A DNA stretch of 64,000 nt, taken from NCBI RefSeq assembly GCF_002934605.1, contig NZ_PTJC01000005.1, positions 1,178,001-1,242,000 on the forward strand, written 5' to 3'. Every line of letters begins with the position of its first letter. Positions within the stretch are counted from its first letter, which is position 1. Shown here in pieces: positions 1 through 9,170 of this stretch. Made by a program: the position numbers and the translations under genes. The notes below the pieces were generated by a model that searched no databases, was not told where the DNA came from, and saw only the letters and a program-made list of their open reading frames with translations. The stretch comes from Neolewinella xylanilytica. Its GTDB lineage: Bacteria > Bacteroidota > Bacteroidia > Chitinophagales > Saprospiraceae.

Positions 1-591
1 GAAACCAGGTACCGGCTACCTAAATTACGTCCGCTGCTCTACGCCACCGCAATTGGGTTGGTAGGCATTCTTCAGGTCAATACCCACTTTTTACTATTAC
101 CCACGGATCGCGACCTCACCGCTACCATCTTTACTTCCGGTCGAACGGTTTATACTGGGTCGGACTATGTGGTGGCGGAAACCAACTACACCGCCAACAA
201 ACGCGCCGGGCTGTTGATCGGAGCGGCACACCCCTGGCTGGGCGTAGGCCCCGGCCGCTTCCAGGACTACACCGAAGCCCTGGTACCGAGCGGTAATTAC
301 CCGGCTCACTTTGGCCGCTTCAACCCGCATTCCGCTTGGACCGGCGCTTTCGCCGAAACCGGCCTCTTCGGCTTGCTGGGGCTGATCGCATTGGTGGCCA
401 GTCTGCTTTACTACCGGCCGGAAGGGTGGACGGTCGCCGCGGTGGTTTTACTGCTCTTCCTGGTGGCCAGCATCTTCAAGGACGTGATGAACTTCCGGGG
501 GCTGTGGGTGCTGGTGGGGCTGTATCTGGCCAACAGCACCGAAGGGTATTCGGAAAAGAAACCCTTCCTTCCATCTCAACAGGCTGTGTAG
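1..591 (+). CDS. O-antigen ligase/polymerase family protein, C-terminal part
   Basis: The reading frame is open from the left edge of the window to the TAG at 589-591, so only the C-terminal ~196 residues are present. The periplasmic-loop signature of the Wzy/WaaL O-antigen ligase family is visible (HPWLGVGPGRF, then FNPHSAWTGAFAETG), followed by two hydrophobic segments (GLLGLIALVASLL and VAAVVLLLFLVASI). In this family such loops contact the undecaprenyl-linked glycan, and the enzyme polymerises or ligates glycan in the inner membrane. A flippase and several glycosyltransferases follow within 9 kb on the same strand, which fits a surface polysaccharide locus. The start lies outside the window. 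Whether it is a polymerase or a ligase cannot be told from this fragment. Confidence 0.8.
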   Translation, partial: ETRYRLPKLRPLLYATAIGLVGILQVNTHFLLLPTDRDLTATIFTSGRTVYTGSDYVVAETNYTANKRAGLLIGAAHPWLGVGPGRFQDYTEALVPSGNYPAHFGRFNPHSAWTGAFAETGLFGLLGLIALVASLLYYRPEGWTVAAVVLLLFLVASIFKDVMNFRGLWVLVGLYLANSTEGYSEKKPFLPSQQAV

Positions 592-757
592 CTGTCTAGA
601 GGAAAATAGATCCCGAGGCATCTGGAATAATCCCTCACCGGATAGCTGTCTGACAAGGTTGGTATTGAGCCATTGTAAACGCTGTGAATGGCAGTAGGCT
701 TACGCTTGCGCACCGGGCTAATCAACTTGTTCTGCAATCGATGACAGCAAGGGGGAA

Positions 758-788
758 TTGCCGCTTTGGCGTTAAATCGCTAAATTTG
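758..788 (+). promoter_or_regulatory. Bacteroidetes-type promoter for the T9SS cargo gene
   Basis: A perfect -7 box TAAATTTG lies at 781-788 and a -33 TTG at 758-760, separated by 20 bases, as expected for the Bacteroidetes housekeeping sigma factor. Transcription should begin near 793, giving a leader of about 80 bases before the gene at 873. The rest of 592-872 shows no gene. Confidence 0.6.
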
Positions 789-872
789 GTTCGGTTTTGA
801 AGCCCGTACTGTCTAAGGTGCGTCAGTATTTTCCTCGAGGCGTTATTACCCTCCACCGCTAACCCCAAGTTA

Positions 873-2537
873 TTGCTTGTGTTACTCAGCCGTTACCTCC
901 CCCACCTGATCTGTCTGCCCTTAGCTCTCCTATCCTTCTGGGGTAGCACCGAGGCACAAAACTGTGACGGCAGTACGGGACCCGTGATTTTCGCCGAGGA
1001 TTTTGGTTCCGGCGCCGGTCCGGGGGAACCCCTAGCTCCCGGAACTACCACGTACACCTACGGTTCCGTGGGTGGGGGAAACTATTCGGTCACGAACACG
1101 ACCGGAATCAATCGCGACCGCTGGCACGATGCGCCCGATCATACCGAGGGCGATGTAAATGGCTACGCCCTGGTCTTCGATGCTTCGGACGACCCGGGAA
1201 TTTTCTACCGCGCCACCTTCGACAGCCTCTGTGAGAATACCGACTACACCTTCTCGTGCTATGTGGCCAATGTCGTTCGGCCATTTGCCTGTGAAGGGAA
1301 CAGCATCGAACCCAATCTAAAGTTTTCCCTTTTCGATCCTGCCACCGGGAATAGCCTCGGCTCCGTGATTACCGGTTCTATTCCGACGACGGATACCCTC
1401 ACCTGGAATCAATTCTCCATTTCCTTTCGTACCCGCCCCGGTCAGCGCGACGTGGACATCGAGATCACCAACAATGCCATTGGCGGATGCGGCAACGACC
1501 TGGCCATCGATGATTTTCGTTTTAGCCGGTGCAATCCCGTCCGCGAACAGCGCTTTGATCTGTGCCAGCTACCGGAACAAATGGTGGTTGTTGGAGCGGA
1601 CACCCTTCGGACCCCCGGTGTATATGAGTCCTTTATCGACCTGCCGAACACCTGTAACGACAGTACCATCATCACTACCCTGTACGGGGAAGCGAGCTCC
1701 AACACGGTAGAAGTAATTGCAAGTTGCATCGGAGACGTCGTCACGGTAGACGGTGTCGATTACACGAGTGACACCGTTTTTATCGATACGATCGCTCACG
1801 CAGGAGGATGTGTTTCCACCGTCACCTACAACCTGACCTTTTCCGAAACCGTGACAACCGAATTACAAGCGACGATTTGTCAGGGTGATAGCCTGTTGTT
1901 TGCCGGAAGCTGGATAAAGGAAGAAGGAGTGTACCGGGATACCCTGACTTCGGTGAACGGATGCGATAGTAGTGTAGTCTATACGGTTCGAGCCGTTGAT
2001 TTTTCGGTTGACATAGTCGGATTGCCTACCATGCCCGTGGAGGTGGGCGATACCCTGGCACTCGGCGTAATCACTTCCTCCACGGGTACCGTTGCTTATA
2101 CCTGGACGCCCCCTCAGGTATTTGATTGCCCGACTTGTCAGGAAGTGTTGCTTTCCATTCTTCGGACGACTACCATCGGTTTGTCGGCTATCGACGAGGT
2201 CAGCGGATGTGTGGATTCCGTTTTCTTCACTTTGGAGACGGAGCCGTGCGGGGGATCTTATTTCCCGAATGCCTTTTCGCCCAATGGAGATGGCGCCAAT
2301 GATATCTACCACCCCTTTTTGAGCGACTGCACGACGGAAGTTGTCGCCTTTGAAATTTTCGATCGCTGGGGCGCGAAGGTCCACAGCCAATCCGGCGTAA
2401 CGGCCGACCAGGTGGTTTGGGATGGCCAATGGAATCGCCATGCCGCCCCAATCGGGGTGTACTCCTATTTTGTCTCCTACGTTCTTTCCAACGGAGGCAC
2501 CCGACTGGATAAGGGCCATGTAACGCTACTGCGTTAG
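873..2537 (+). CDS. T9SS cargo protein with CHU_C (gliding-motility type B) C-terminal sorting domain
   Basis: The product is a 554-residue secreted protein. Residues 1-28 form a signal peptide ending after TEAQ. The last ~95 residues are a typical CHU_C sorting domain: FPNAFSPNGDGANDIY, then FDRWG, WDGQW, GVYSYFV, and a basic end LLR. This domain directs export across the outer membrane by the type IX system. The middle (about 30-220) resembles a carbohydrate-binding or jelly-roll module and is followed by Cys-containing repeats of the sort TICQGDSLLFAG and CDSSVVYTV. No catalytic motif was recognised, so it may be an adhesin or surface-structure protein. The TTG at 873 was chosen because it begins the signal peptide; no ATG is available nearby. 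It sits inside the glycan locus, and this gene and the next two look less GC-rich at third positions than the flippase that follows. Confidence 0.85.
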   Translation: MLVLLSRYLPHLICLPLALLSFWGSTEAQNCDGSTGPVIFAEDFGSGAGPGEPLAPGTTTYTYGSVGGGNYSVTNTTGINRDRWHDAPDHTEGDVNGYALVFDASDDPGIFYRATFDSLCENTDYTFSCYVANVVRPFACEGNSIEPNLKFSLFDPATGNSLGSVITGSIPTTDTLTWNQFSISFRTRPGQRDVDIEITNNAIGGCGNDLAIDDFRFSRCNPVREQRFDLCQLPEQMVVVGADTLRTPGVYESFIDLPNTCNDSTIITTLYGEASSNTVEVIASCIGDVVTVDGVDYTSDTVFIDTIAHAGGCVSTVTYNLTFSETVTTELQATICQGDSLLFAGSWIKEEGVYRDTLTSVNGCDSSVVYTVRAVDFSVDIVGLPTMPVEVGDTLALGVITSSTGTVAYTWTPPQVFDCPTCQEVLLSILRTTTIGLSAIDEVSGCVDSVFFTLETEPCGGSYFPNAFSPNGDGANDIYHPFLSDCTTEVVAFEIFDRWGAKVHSQSGVTADQVVWDGQWNRHAAPIGVYSYFVSYVLSNGGTRLDKGHVTLLR

Positions 2538-2731
2538 GCTTCAGCCGCTGAATGTATGATTCTCGTATATGGGTATCTCTGCGGGAGGCCCCCATTCACG
2601 TCGCTAGCCATGCGGGCATACAGAACATCCCCGTACCTTTGGCGCTGACGGCGGGCTGCGCAGGATTTCCTCTCAGCTTTGAGTCGGTCTTCTTCGTCCG
2701 CTCCTCCCCGAACCAAATTCGATCGAACTGC

Positions 2732-3370
2732 ATGCCTACCATTCTCAAATTGATTTCCGGTTTTTTGCCCAGGTCCCTGCGGGGATGGTGGAAGCGGAGA
2801 AAAGATGCAAAGGAATTGCAACAGTGGGAGGAAAGCGGTCAGCCCGTTCCACCGCCCCACGCCGTAAAGCAGCGCACTATTCGGTCCGTGCACCAGCGCT
2901 TTCCCTATACGACCTTCGTGGAAACCGGAACCTTTATGGGGGACATGGTAGAGGCCCAGCGAAAGCATTTTGCCCGGATCTTCTCCGTTGAGTTGAGCAA
3001 GCCATTGTTCATTCGGGCCGTGAAGCGCTTTCGGGGGGATAACCACATTACCATCCTTCAGGGCGATAGTGGCAAAGTCCTTCGGTCGGTCGTTCCCGAA
3101 CTGCAGGAGCCCGCAATATTTTGGCTTGACGGTCATTATTCCGGCGGCGTAACCGCGCTGGGTGAAAGCGTATCTCCCATCCTTGCGGAAATCGAAACAA
3201 TTTTATCAGACACCCTTCACGACCATGTCCTGCTGATCGACGATGCCCGGTTATTCGTTGGCGACGAGAATTATCCGGACCTTGAGACCGTGACGGCATT
3301 AGTACACCGTCTGGACACCAATTACCGGATCGACATTACGGAAGACTGTATCTGCGTTACACCGCAGTAA
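2732..3370 (+). CDS. SAM-fold protein, possible methyltransferase
   Basis: The product has 212 residues. I chose the ATG at 2732 because the longer frame upstream (from 2552) has no protein-like composition. The region VETGTFMGDMVEAQ followed by IFSVELSKPLF looks like the first two strands of a class I SAM-dependent methyltransferase (glycine-rich loop, then an acidic residue ending strand 2). WLDGHYSGG and LLIDDARLF suit the later strands and possible metal ligands, as in the macrocin O-methyltransferase/FkbM-like group. The N-terminus is basic and hydrophobic (ISGFLPRSLRGWWKRRKD) and could be membrane associated. It lies between the T9SS cargo gene and a second methyltransferase, so it may decorate a glycan. 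The substrate is unknown. Confidence 0.55.
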   Translation: MPTILKLISGFLPRSLRGWWKRRKDAKELQQWEESGQPVPPPHAVKQRTIRSVHQRFPYTTFVETGTFMGDMVEAQRKHFARIFSVELSKPLFIRAVKRFRGDNHITILQGDSGKVLRSVVPELQEPAIFWLDGHYSGGVTALGESVSPILAEIETILSDTLHDHVLLIDDARLFVGDENYPDLETVTALVHRLDTNYRIDITEDCICVTPQ

Positions 3371-3391
3371 ATCTTTCGGTCTACTTTTCCT

Positions 3392-4066
3392 ATGACTTCC
3401 CAACAACCAGGCAATTCGCTGAAAGAATCGTACATCGGCTTACGTACCGACATCATAGGCATGTTGGAGGGTGAGGCCAGCGCGACGATACTGGACGTTG
3501 GTTGTGCGACCGGAGTGAACGGAGCCTACCTCTTAGATCATGGTCACGCCAAGGAGGTGTATGGTATTGAGTACGACGCAGTAATGGCGAATTTGGCGAA
3601 AGACCGTTACCGGGAAGTATGGCAAGGAGACATTGAAGCCATGCAATTCACGGAGCTATTCAAAGATCTACGCTTCGATTGCCTGATTTTCGGGGACATT
3701 CTCGAGCACCTTCGCGATCCTCAATTAATTCTCAACGATTTGCTTGCCTTCCTGCGCCCCGGCGGCCGGGTGGTGATCTCAGTCCCGAATATGCAGCACG
3801 TCTCCGCACTGTGGACACTTGCCGCGAAAGGGTATTGGCCTCGGAATGACCGCGGCATTTTCGATCGGACGCATTTGCAGGTCTTTACCCGGAAAAACCT
3901 GATCGAGCTGGTGGAGTCATCCGGTTTGGAGGTTGAACAATTGCAGCGCGTGTTTCGCTACCGGGATCGTTTGGGGAGTCAATTTCCCATCTACGGTCGC
4001 TTGCTTAAAGTAGCCTTTCCCGATTACTATACTTTCCAGTATCTCGTACTGGCGAAGAAGCCGTAG
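3392..4066 (+). CDS. Class I SAM-dependent methyltransferase
   Basis: The product has 224 residues. Motif I is clear (ILDVGCATGVNGAYLL, about residues 32-47), followed by the acidic motif II residue (VYGIEYD). A motif IV/post-I region LIFGDILEHLRDPQLIL and FLRPGGRVVISVPN are typical of the Methyltransf_11/23 families. The C-terminal half (FDRTHLQVFTRKNLIELVESSGLEVE) matches the usual layout of ubiquinone/biotin/sugar methyltransferases. The gene ends exactly where the flippase begins (TAG at 4064-4066, ATG at 4067), implying translational coupling. It probably modifies a sugar or lipid intermediate of the surface glycan. The acceptor cannot be read from the sequence. Confidence 0.8.
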   Translation: MTSQQPGNSLKESYIGLRTDIIGMLEGEASATILDVGCATGVNGAYLLDHGHAKEVYGIEYDAVMANLAKDRYREVWQGDIEAMQFTELFKDLRFDCLIFGDILEHLRDPQLILNDLLAFLRPGGRVVISVPNMQHVSALWTLAAKGYWPRNDRGIFDRTHLQVFTRKNLIELVESSGLEVEQLQRVFRYRDRLGSQFPIYGRLLKVAFPDYYTFQYLVLAKKP

Positions 4067-5470
4067 ATGAGCTTCCAGCGCCAGATAGTAAACAACTTCC
4101 TGAAGGTCGGGCTGCTGAAGTATTCCGGGCTCGTCGTCACCTTCGCGGGTAGCGCACTGGTCAGCCGGCAACTCGACCCCGAGGAGTACGGGGTACAGGC
4201 CATCGGCGCGATCTACTTCGGGGTGGTGACGCTCTTTCTCGACGCCGGCTTCTCCCTGGCCGTCATCCGGGAGGTCGATACCCCGGCCTTCCAGCGCAGC
4301 GTCCGCCTGTTCGCGCTGGGCATGGGGGCGTTGCTCGGGTCGCTGCTGATCCTGGCCGCCTATCCCATCGCGTGGTGGTATGGGATGCCGGAAATTACCT
4401 GGGTACTGGTGCTCTACGGGGTCTGCGCCTTTCTGAACGCCATCCCCATCGTCCACGAAGCCATCCTGTCGCGCCGGGAACAGTTCGGCTACATCGCCCG
4501 GGTGGCCCTGCTGGCCACGGTGGTGCAGGTAATCGCTACCTACCTGCTGGCCCGCGCCGGATTCAGCTACTATGCGCTGATCCTCCCCCTCTTGGCGGTC
4601 CCCCTGCTCAAGTACGCTTTTTACCACGGCAAGGTCGACCTCATCGCCCGCGGCCGACCGTGGCGGCAGCTGCCCTTTCGCGCCAGTTTTCGGCGCATCC
4701 GGAGCCTGATGGTCAACCTGTCGGTCTTCCAGGTCCTGCTGTACGTCTCCTCCAACATCGACAATCTTTACCTGAGCAAGCTGTATTCCACGGCCAACCT
4801 CGGACTCTACAATCGCGCCTACAACTTCAATCGCCTGCCGCTGACCATCGTCTCCGGCGTCATCTCGACCATCCAGCTGCCGATGTTCGAGCGCATCCGC
4901 CAGGAGGGGCAGAACGTGAAGTACGAGTTTACCCAGTACATCCACCTTCTGGGAGGCATCGCTTTTCCCGCGGTGGTCATTTTCCACCTGTTCCCCTACG
5001 AGATCAGCGCCTTTATCTGGGGGGAAGACTGGCGGCAGGTGGGCGCTTACCTCTACCCCCTGTCCATCCTCTTGCCCACCTCGCTGATGATCAGCGCGGC
5101 CGGAAACCTGTTTATCGTGTTTCGGGGAGAACGGTTTCTGGTGTACAATACCGCCATCAGTTCCCTGGCCCAGATCGTCGGCGCCTCGATCGGGGTTTAC
5201 TATTCCATCGAAGGCATGATCGTCGGTATCATTCTCGGTAACCTGTTCGGTTCGCTTCCCGTCACGATGTACTTTGGGTTCTACCGCCTGTTTGGGTACA
5301 CGCTCTGGGAGATTTTCCGGGTATGGTGGTTCAATTACCTGATGGTCATCGGCCTGTTGTCGTGCTACATTAGTGGAAACGCGGAAGCAACCTACGCGGT
5401 CCTGGCGGTCTACTCCGCGGGATCGCTCTATTCCATCGGCCGCTACGTCAAGCACAACTATTTTGGCTAG
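4067..5470 (+). CDS. Wzx-type polysaccharide flippase (MOP superfamily)
   Basis: The product has 467 residues with about 12-14 hydrophobic segments. The N-terminal region (NFLKVGLLKYSGLVVTFAGS, then SRQLDPEEYGVQAIG) is typical of the polysaccharide transporter family PF01943/PF13440. The internal segment SSNIDNLYLSKLYSTANLGL is the conserved loop at the second half-repeat. These inner-membrane proteins flip undecaprenyl-linked sugar units from the cytoplasm to the periplasm. It starts immediately after the methyltransferase stop and overlaps the next glycosyltransferase by eight bases, so the genes form one operon. The overlapping minus-strand frame across 3917-5491 is an antisense artefact of the GC-rich codons. 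Confidence 0.9.
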   Translation: MSFQRQIVNNFLKVGLLKYSGLVVTFAGSALVSRQLDPEEYGVQAIGAIYFGVVTLFLDAGFSLAVIREVDTPAFQRSVRLFALGMGALLGSLLILAAYPIAWWYGMPEITWVLVLYGVCAFLNAIPIVHEAILSRREQFGYIARVALLATVVQVIATYLLARAGFSYYALILPLLAVPLLKYAFYHGKVDLIARGRPWRQLPFRASFRRIRSLMVNLSVFQVLLYVSSNIDNLYLSKLYSTANLGLYNRAYNFNRLPLTIVSGVISTIQLPMFERIRQEGQNVKYEFTQYIHLLGGIAFPAVVIFHLFPYEISAFIWGEDWRQVGAYLYPLSILLPTSLMISAAGNLFIVFRGERFLVYNTAISSLAQIVGASIGVYYSIEGMIVGIILGNLFGSLPVTMYFGFYRLFGYTLWEIFRVWWFNYLMVIGLLSCYISGNAEATYAVLAVYSAGSLYSIGRYVKHNYFG

Positions 5471-6371
5471 GATCCTCACCATCGTGGTCACTTACCAGGC
5501 GGAAGCCTGGCTCGATACCTGCCTGGGGGCGGTAAGCCAACTGGGCGCGCTGACCGATCTTGCCGTGGTCGACAACGCCTCCACCGACGGAACGCGGGCG
5601 CGCCTGAAAACGGACTTTGAGGAAGGTATCGACCACCTGCATCTCTCCGACCGCAATCTAGGTTTCGGCAAAGCCCACAACCTCGTGTTTAGCCAACCGT
5701 ACAGCCAGGCCTACGACTACTTTTTCCTGCTGAACCAGGATGCCGCGATCGGAGCGGAAGATTTGCGTCGGTTGGTGGCCGTCGCGGACGAGCATCCCTC
5801 TTTCGGCATCCTGAGTCCGTTGCAGTATGCGGGCGACGGGGCGCTGGAACCCAGGTTCGCCAGTTACCTTCCGGGCGCGTCCATACCCCAGGACACGGCG
5901 GTCTTCCCCGTCAACTTCGTGAACGCCGCGTTGTGGCTGGTCCGTGCCCGCGTGGTGGAGCGGATCGGGTATTTCAATCCCGTCTTTCCCCACTACGGAG
6001 AGGACGTAAACTACGTCACCCGCACCCAGCTGGCCGGATTTCGGGTCGGTGTCGTTCCCGCCGCGCGGGGGTACCACTACCGGACCGGAGCCACCGTTAC
6101 CGGTCGCCTCGATCATCCCCCCTACGATCACTGGATCCTCGGCTTGCTGCGGGTGGTGGATCCCTCCACCTCAACGGCGGTGGCGCTGCGGCAAACCCTG
6201 GGGGATTACGCCGGGCTATGCTTGGGGTTGCTGGTGCGGGGTAAGGTTTCCCTGGCGGCTATGCACCTGCGGTACCTCGCCCGTTTGCTACGTCACGTAC
6301 CGGAGTACCGGACGTACGCCAGCCTGCACATCGATCGGCCGGATTTCGGCGGAAAAACCATCGAACCATGA
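5463..6371 (+). CDS. Glycosyltransferase family 2 (rhamnosyltransferase-like)
   Basis: The product has 302 residues from a TTG at 5463. The catalytic domain begins at once (ILTIVVTYQAEAWLDTCL), which argues against the longer upstream frame. GT-A motifs are DNASTDGT near residue 38 and the divalent-metal region LLNQDAAIG near residue 93. FVNAALWLVRARVVERIGYF and HYGEDVNYVTRTQLAGFRVG are the acceptor-site helix and ED motif typical of rhamnosyltransferase-like GT2 proteins. It overlaps the flippase stop at its 5' end and the next glycosyltransferase by four bases (ATGA). It acts in the cytoplasm, adding a sugar to the lipid-linked repeat unit. Donor and linkage are unknown. Confidence 0.88.
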   Translation: MARILTIVVTYQAEAWLDTCLGAVSQLGALTDLAVVDNASTDGTRARLKTDFEEGIDHLHLSDRNLGFGKAHNLVFSQPYSQAYDYFFLLNQDAAIGAEDLRRLVAVADEHPSFGILSPLQYAGDGALEPRFASYLPGASIPQDTAVFPVNFVNAALWLVRARVVERIGYFNPVFPHYGEDVNYVTRTQLAGFRVGVVPAARGYHYRTGATVTGRLDHPPYDHWILGLLRVVDPSTSTAVALRQTLGDYAGLCLGLLVRGKVSLAAMHLRYLARLLRHVPEYRTYASLHIDRPDFGGKTIEP

Positions 6372-7399
6372 GCGGCGGCCTGGTCTCCATCCTCGTCCCG
6401 GTTCACAACGCCGCGGGCTATCTGTCCGAGCTCATTGCTTCGGTGCGCGCGCAGACCTACGGCAACTGGGAACTCCTCCTGGTCGATGACCTTTCCACCG
6501 ACCAGAGTTATGCGCTTATGCAGCGCGCGGCGGCGGAAGATGCCCGCGTCGTCGCCCTGCGGAACGAGCAAAACCGCGGTCCATCCGCCACCCTGAATCG
6601 GGCGGCGCGCCAGGCCGGCTCCGATATCCTGTTCCGCCTCGACGCCGACGATACCATGGAGCCGCAACGCCTGGAAAAGCAACTGGCGTTTCTCGACCGC
6701 CATCCGCAAGTCGGTCTGTTGGGTAGCGCCTACTACGAAACGGACGCGCACGGCCACATCCGGGGGCAGCACGGCAGTAGCGTACGGGAAAGCGCGGAGC
6801 TGAAGGCCAAGTTCATGTTCACGAATGCCATGGGCCACAGCACCGTCGTCTACCGCCGGGCGGCCTTTGACAGGGTAGGAGGGTACGACGAATCGCTCCG
6901 TGCCTCCCTCGATTACGATCTGCTGGCCCGCCTCAGTACGGTCACGGAATGCGGCTTCCTCCCCGAACCGCTGGTGCACTACCGGACCCACGCCGAGAAC
7001 ATTACTACCACCCGTCGGGAGGCCCAGCGGACCAATGCCGCCGCCGTCCAACGGTATATGTTAGGCCATTACGGATTCACCGCCACTCCGGAAGCGCTCC
7101 AAATCCACCGCCACGTCGGCGTGGAGCCCTTCGTGGGCGATAGCGCGGCCTATGCCACCTTCATTCGGCGGGCACGGGGGTGGTTTGCCGAGCTCGATCG
7201 GCAGAACCTGCAGCTCCGGGCTTTCGAACCGGCCGCTTTTCGCCGCGTGCTGGAGGAAATGCATACCGGCCTCTACACCCGTGCTTCCTGCTCGCTCCGG
7301 CTGCGGGATTTCGGGCGCACCCTTACGACGGACTACGGCTCCCTGCGCCCGCTTCCCTTCCTGAAGCAGCTGGCCCATTCCGCGAAGAATGGGATCTGA
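6368..7399 (+). CDS. Glycosyltransferase family 2
   Basis: The product has 343 residues. The GT-A fold is plain: VSILVPVHNAAGYL at the N-terminus, VDDLSTDQS, the DXD-type motif FRLDADDTM near residue 94, and the conserved acceptor segment DRVGGYDESLRASLDYDL. The C-terminal ~100 residues are helical and less conserved. Its ATG overlaps the TGA of the preceding glycosyltransferase, so the two are translationally coupled. It probably adds another sugar in the same glycan pathway. Confidence 0.9.
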   Translation: MSGGLVSILVPVHNAAGYLSELIASVRAQTYGNWELLLVDDLSTDQSYALMQRAAAEDARVVALRNEQNRGPSATLNRAARQAGSDILFRLDADDTMEPQRLEKQLAFLDRHPQVGLLGSAYYETDAHGHIRGQHGSSVRESAELKAKFMFTNAMGHSTVVYRRAAFDRVGGYDESLRASLDYDLLARLSTVTECGFLPEPLVHYRTHAENITTTRREAQRTNAAAVQRYMLGHYGFTATPEALQIHRHVGVEPFVGDSAAYATFIRRARGWFAELDRQNLQLRAFEPAAFRRVLEEMHTGLYTRASCSLRLRDFGRTLTTDYGSLRPLPFLKQLAHSAKNGI

Positions 7400-7436
7400 T
7401 CCGCTTCCCCGGTTATCCCTAGTTGCCCCGGCCGCT

Positions 7437-7444
7437 TACCTTTG
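7437..7444 (+). promoter_or_regulatory. -7 box TACCTTTG next to a start codon
   Basis: TACCTTTG matches TAnnTTTG exactly and ends five bases before the ATG at 7450. Transcription would start at or within a base or two of that ATG, so the message would be leaderless. The -33 region is weak (TTAT at the right distance). Confidence 0.5.
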
Positions 7445-7449
7445 CGGCG

Positions 7450-8331
7450 ATGTTGGTACTGGTAGATAAGGAAGGACAGCTGTGCAACCGGTTATGGTCC
7501 TACGCCCCGTTCATCGCGTACGCCCTGCACCACGACATTGCGGTGCGGGTCCTGTATCTGGGGCCCTACCACGAAGCTTTCGAGGATCTCGGCCGTTTTC
7601 CCCGGATCACCTTCCCCGAATGGTCGTCCCGGTCTTACGATTATCTCAAGCAATTGACCCATTTGGTGCACCGGCTGCCCCGCTCGCTGCGGCGGGCCTT
7701 GCGGGTAGATTCGCTCCGGTTCGGGGATCCAGCCTACGAACGGGTCAAGCCATTGGATCGGGACGGACTCGTACTCGTGCAATCCTGGCGGGCCCCCGTG
7801 CCCCAGCGGTACATGCAAAGCGAGCACGACCGCATCCGGGAGCTGTTCCGCTTTCGACGGGAATCCACAACTAAGGTAGACGCGCTATTGTCGCGGGAGC
7901 TACGTCCGGATGACATCCTGGTGGGAATCCACCTGCGCCGGGGGGACTACGCCACGTACCGGGACGGGGAGTACTACTACGACGATGCCACCTACGCCGC
8001 CTTCCTCCGGCAGTTGCCAGCGCAGTTTCCCGGTAAACGCCTGCGGGTCCTGCTCTGCTCCAATGAGGCAATTCGTCCGGAGGCTTTCGCCGAGTTCGCC
8101 CACTTTTCCGTGCCGGATGCCACGGGCGTCGAGGACCTCTACGCTTTGTCCCGCTGCGATTACATCATGGGTCCCCCGAGTACGTATTCCATGTGGGCTT
8201 CGTATTACGGACGGGTACCCTTGCTGTTTCTGGAATCCGCCGCTACTCCAGTGAAGCGGGAAGACTTCAGCGTCATCATCCACCAGAATCACTTTGCCAA
8301 CGGCCGGGTGCTGTACGGCGAGTCGCGCTGA
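7450..8331 (+). CDS. GT11-like glycosyltransferase (alpha-1,2-fucosyltransferase family)
   Basis: The product has 293 residues from the ATG at 7450; an upstream in-frame TTG at 7423 would place the -7 box inside the gene and is rejected. The N-terminus (EGQLCNRLWSYAPFIAYAL) carries the GxLxNxL/M loop of the GT11/GT65-type fold. The diagnostic nucleotide-sugar motif HLRRGDY is present (IHLRRGDYATYRDGEYYYD), followed by LRVLLCSNEA and the SxxS/T-type motif LSRCDYIMGPPSTYSMWASYYG. Family members transfer fucose or a similar sugar from a GDP donor in the cytoplasm. It is the last glycosyltransferase before the decayed gene at 8486-9100 and seems to have its own promoter. Confidence 0.75.
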   Translation: MLVLVDKEGQLCNRLWSYAPFIAYALHHDIAVRVLYLGPYHEAFEDLGRFPRITFPEWSSRSYDYLKQLTHLVHRLPRSLRRALRVDSLRFGDPAYERVKPLDRDGLVLVQSWRAPVPQRYMQSEHDRIRELFRFRRESTTKVDALLSRELRPDDILVGIHLRRGDYATYRDGEYYYDDATYAAFLRQLPAQFPGKRLRVLLCSNEAIRPEAFAEFAHFSVPDATGVEDLYALSRCDYIMGPPSTYSMWASYYGRVPLLFLESAATPVKREDFSVIIHQNHFANGRVLYGESR

Positions 8332-8485
8332 AGCATGGCGGTCATGCCCTCCGACCCACCTTTACCATCCTAATCGACGGGATCCTGCGCTTTTTGGTGG
8401 CATGCTGCTGGGGCGAAGGCATCTTTTTTCCCGCGCTCCGCCGCCAAAACCAGGATTCGGTATGCAGGTTATCCTCCGGCTGGGA

Positions 8486-9100
8486 TCAGCGGACCAGGTG
8501 AACCAGTCCCTTCAACTCGACCTCTTCGCCGTTGACCGGGCGCGCTACGAAGACGTAGGCGTACACCCCGTAAGACTTTCGGTCAGGGTTAACGTAAACC
8601 GATCCACTGCGATCGGCAAAAAGCTCGGGTATTGCGCACGTATCGCATAGGGCGAAGTCTCCGGACCAAAGGAACGCTATACCGGTGTCGGGCAGCCCTG
8701 TGTCCAGCGTGGTACCAATAGTAATTCACCCCGTTGGTGCCGCCGCGGTGGTCGCTGGTGAAGATCCAGTATTCGTCGGGACTGCCCCCCACCGGTATGA
8801 CTACGCCCGAACTGGTGCTGGAGGGGTGCCCGAGCAAGCCATCGGCCACCTTCACGTCATTTCCGTTGAATACGGAAATACCGGCGGTGTAAAATAGCAG
8901 CTTGCCCGCCGCATCGGAAACACTGGCCGTCCCTTCGCGACGCTGCAGGGCGGACGGCGTGATCTCTAGGTTTCCGTCTTCGAACCGAAGCCCGCCGTAA
9001 CAACCGAAATGCCAGTTTCCGTTTTCCTTCCGGGCGGTGAGGGCAAAACCCAACAAAGAAGGCTGATGGTGAAAAGCGCTTGTGTCCGTATACCGGTCAT
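8486..9100 (-). pseudogene. Decayed CHU_C / gliding-motility type secreted protein
   Basis: Three pieces of one gene family lie in three frames. An ATG at 9100 starts a signal peptide (TQALFTISLLCWVL), but that frame runs to an early stop. A shifted frame then reads ENGNWHFGCYGGLRFED and SVSDAAGKLLFYTAGISVFNG to about 8720, the N-terminal module of many large Bacteroidetes CHU_C proteins. After another shift near 8715 the frame reads YGVYAYVFVARPVNGEEVE and ends KGLVHLVR at the TGA 8486-8488, which is the tail of a T9SS type B sorting domain. Proteins of this type normally exceed 500 residues, so the central part has been deleted and at least two frameshifts have accumulated. It is divergent from the glycosyltransferase at 9181. 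Confidence 0.75.
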
Positions 9101-9170
9101 TATGCGGGTATAGCCAGTTGGGTGGTTTTTCGGCACGATACGCTTTCCTTCCCGCGGGTTTCCCGACCTT

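Noticed and set aside
3917-5491. 524-codon minus-strand open frame over the flippase
   Set aside because: It is antisense to a clear flippase gene, low in hydrophobic order and rich in Asp/Gln/Gly, as expected for the reverse of GC-rich codons.
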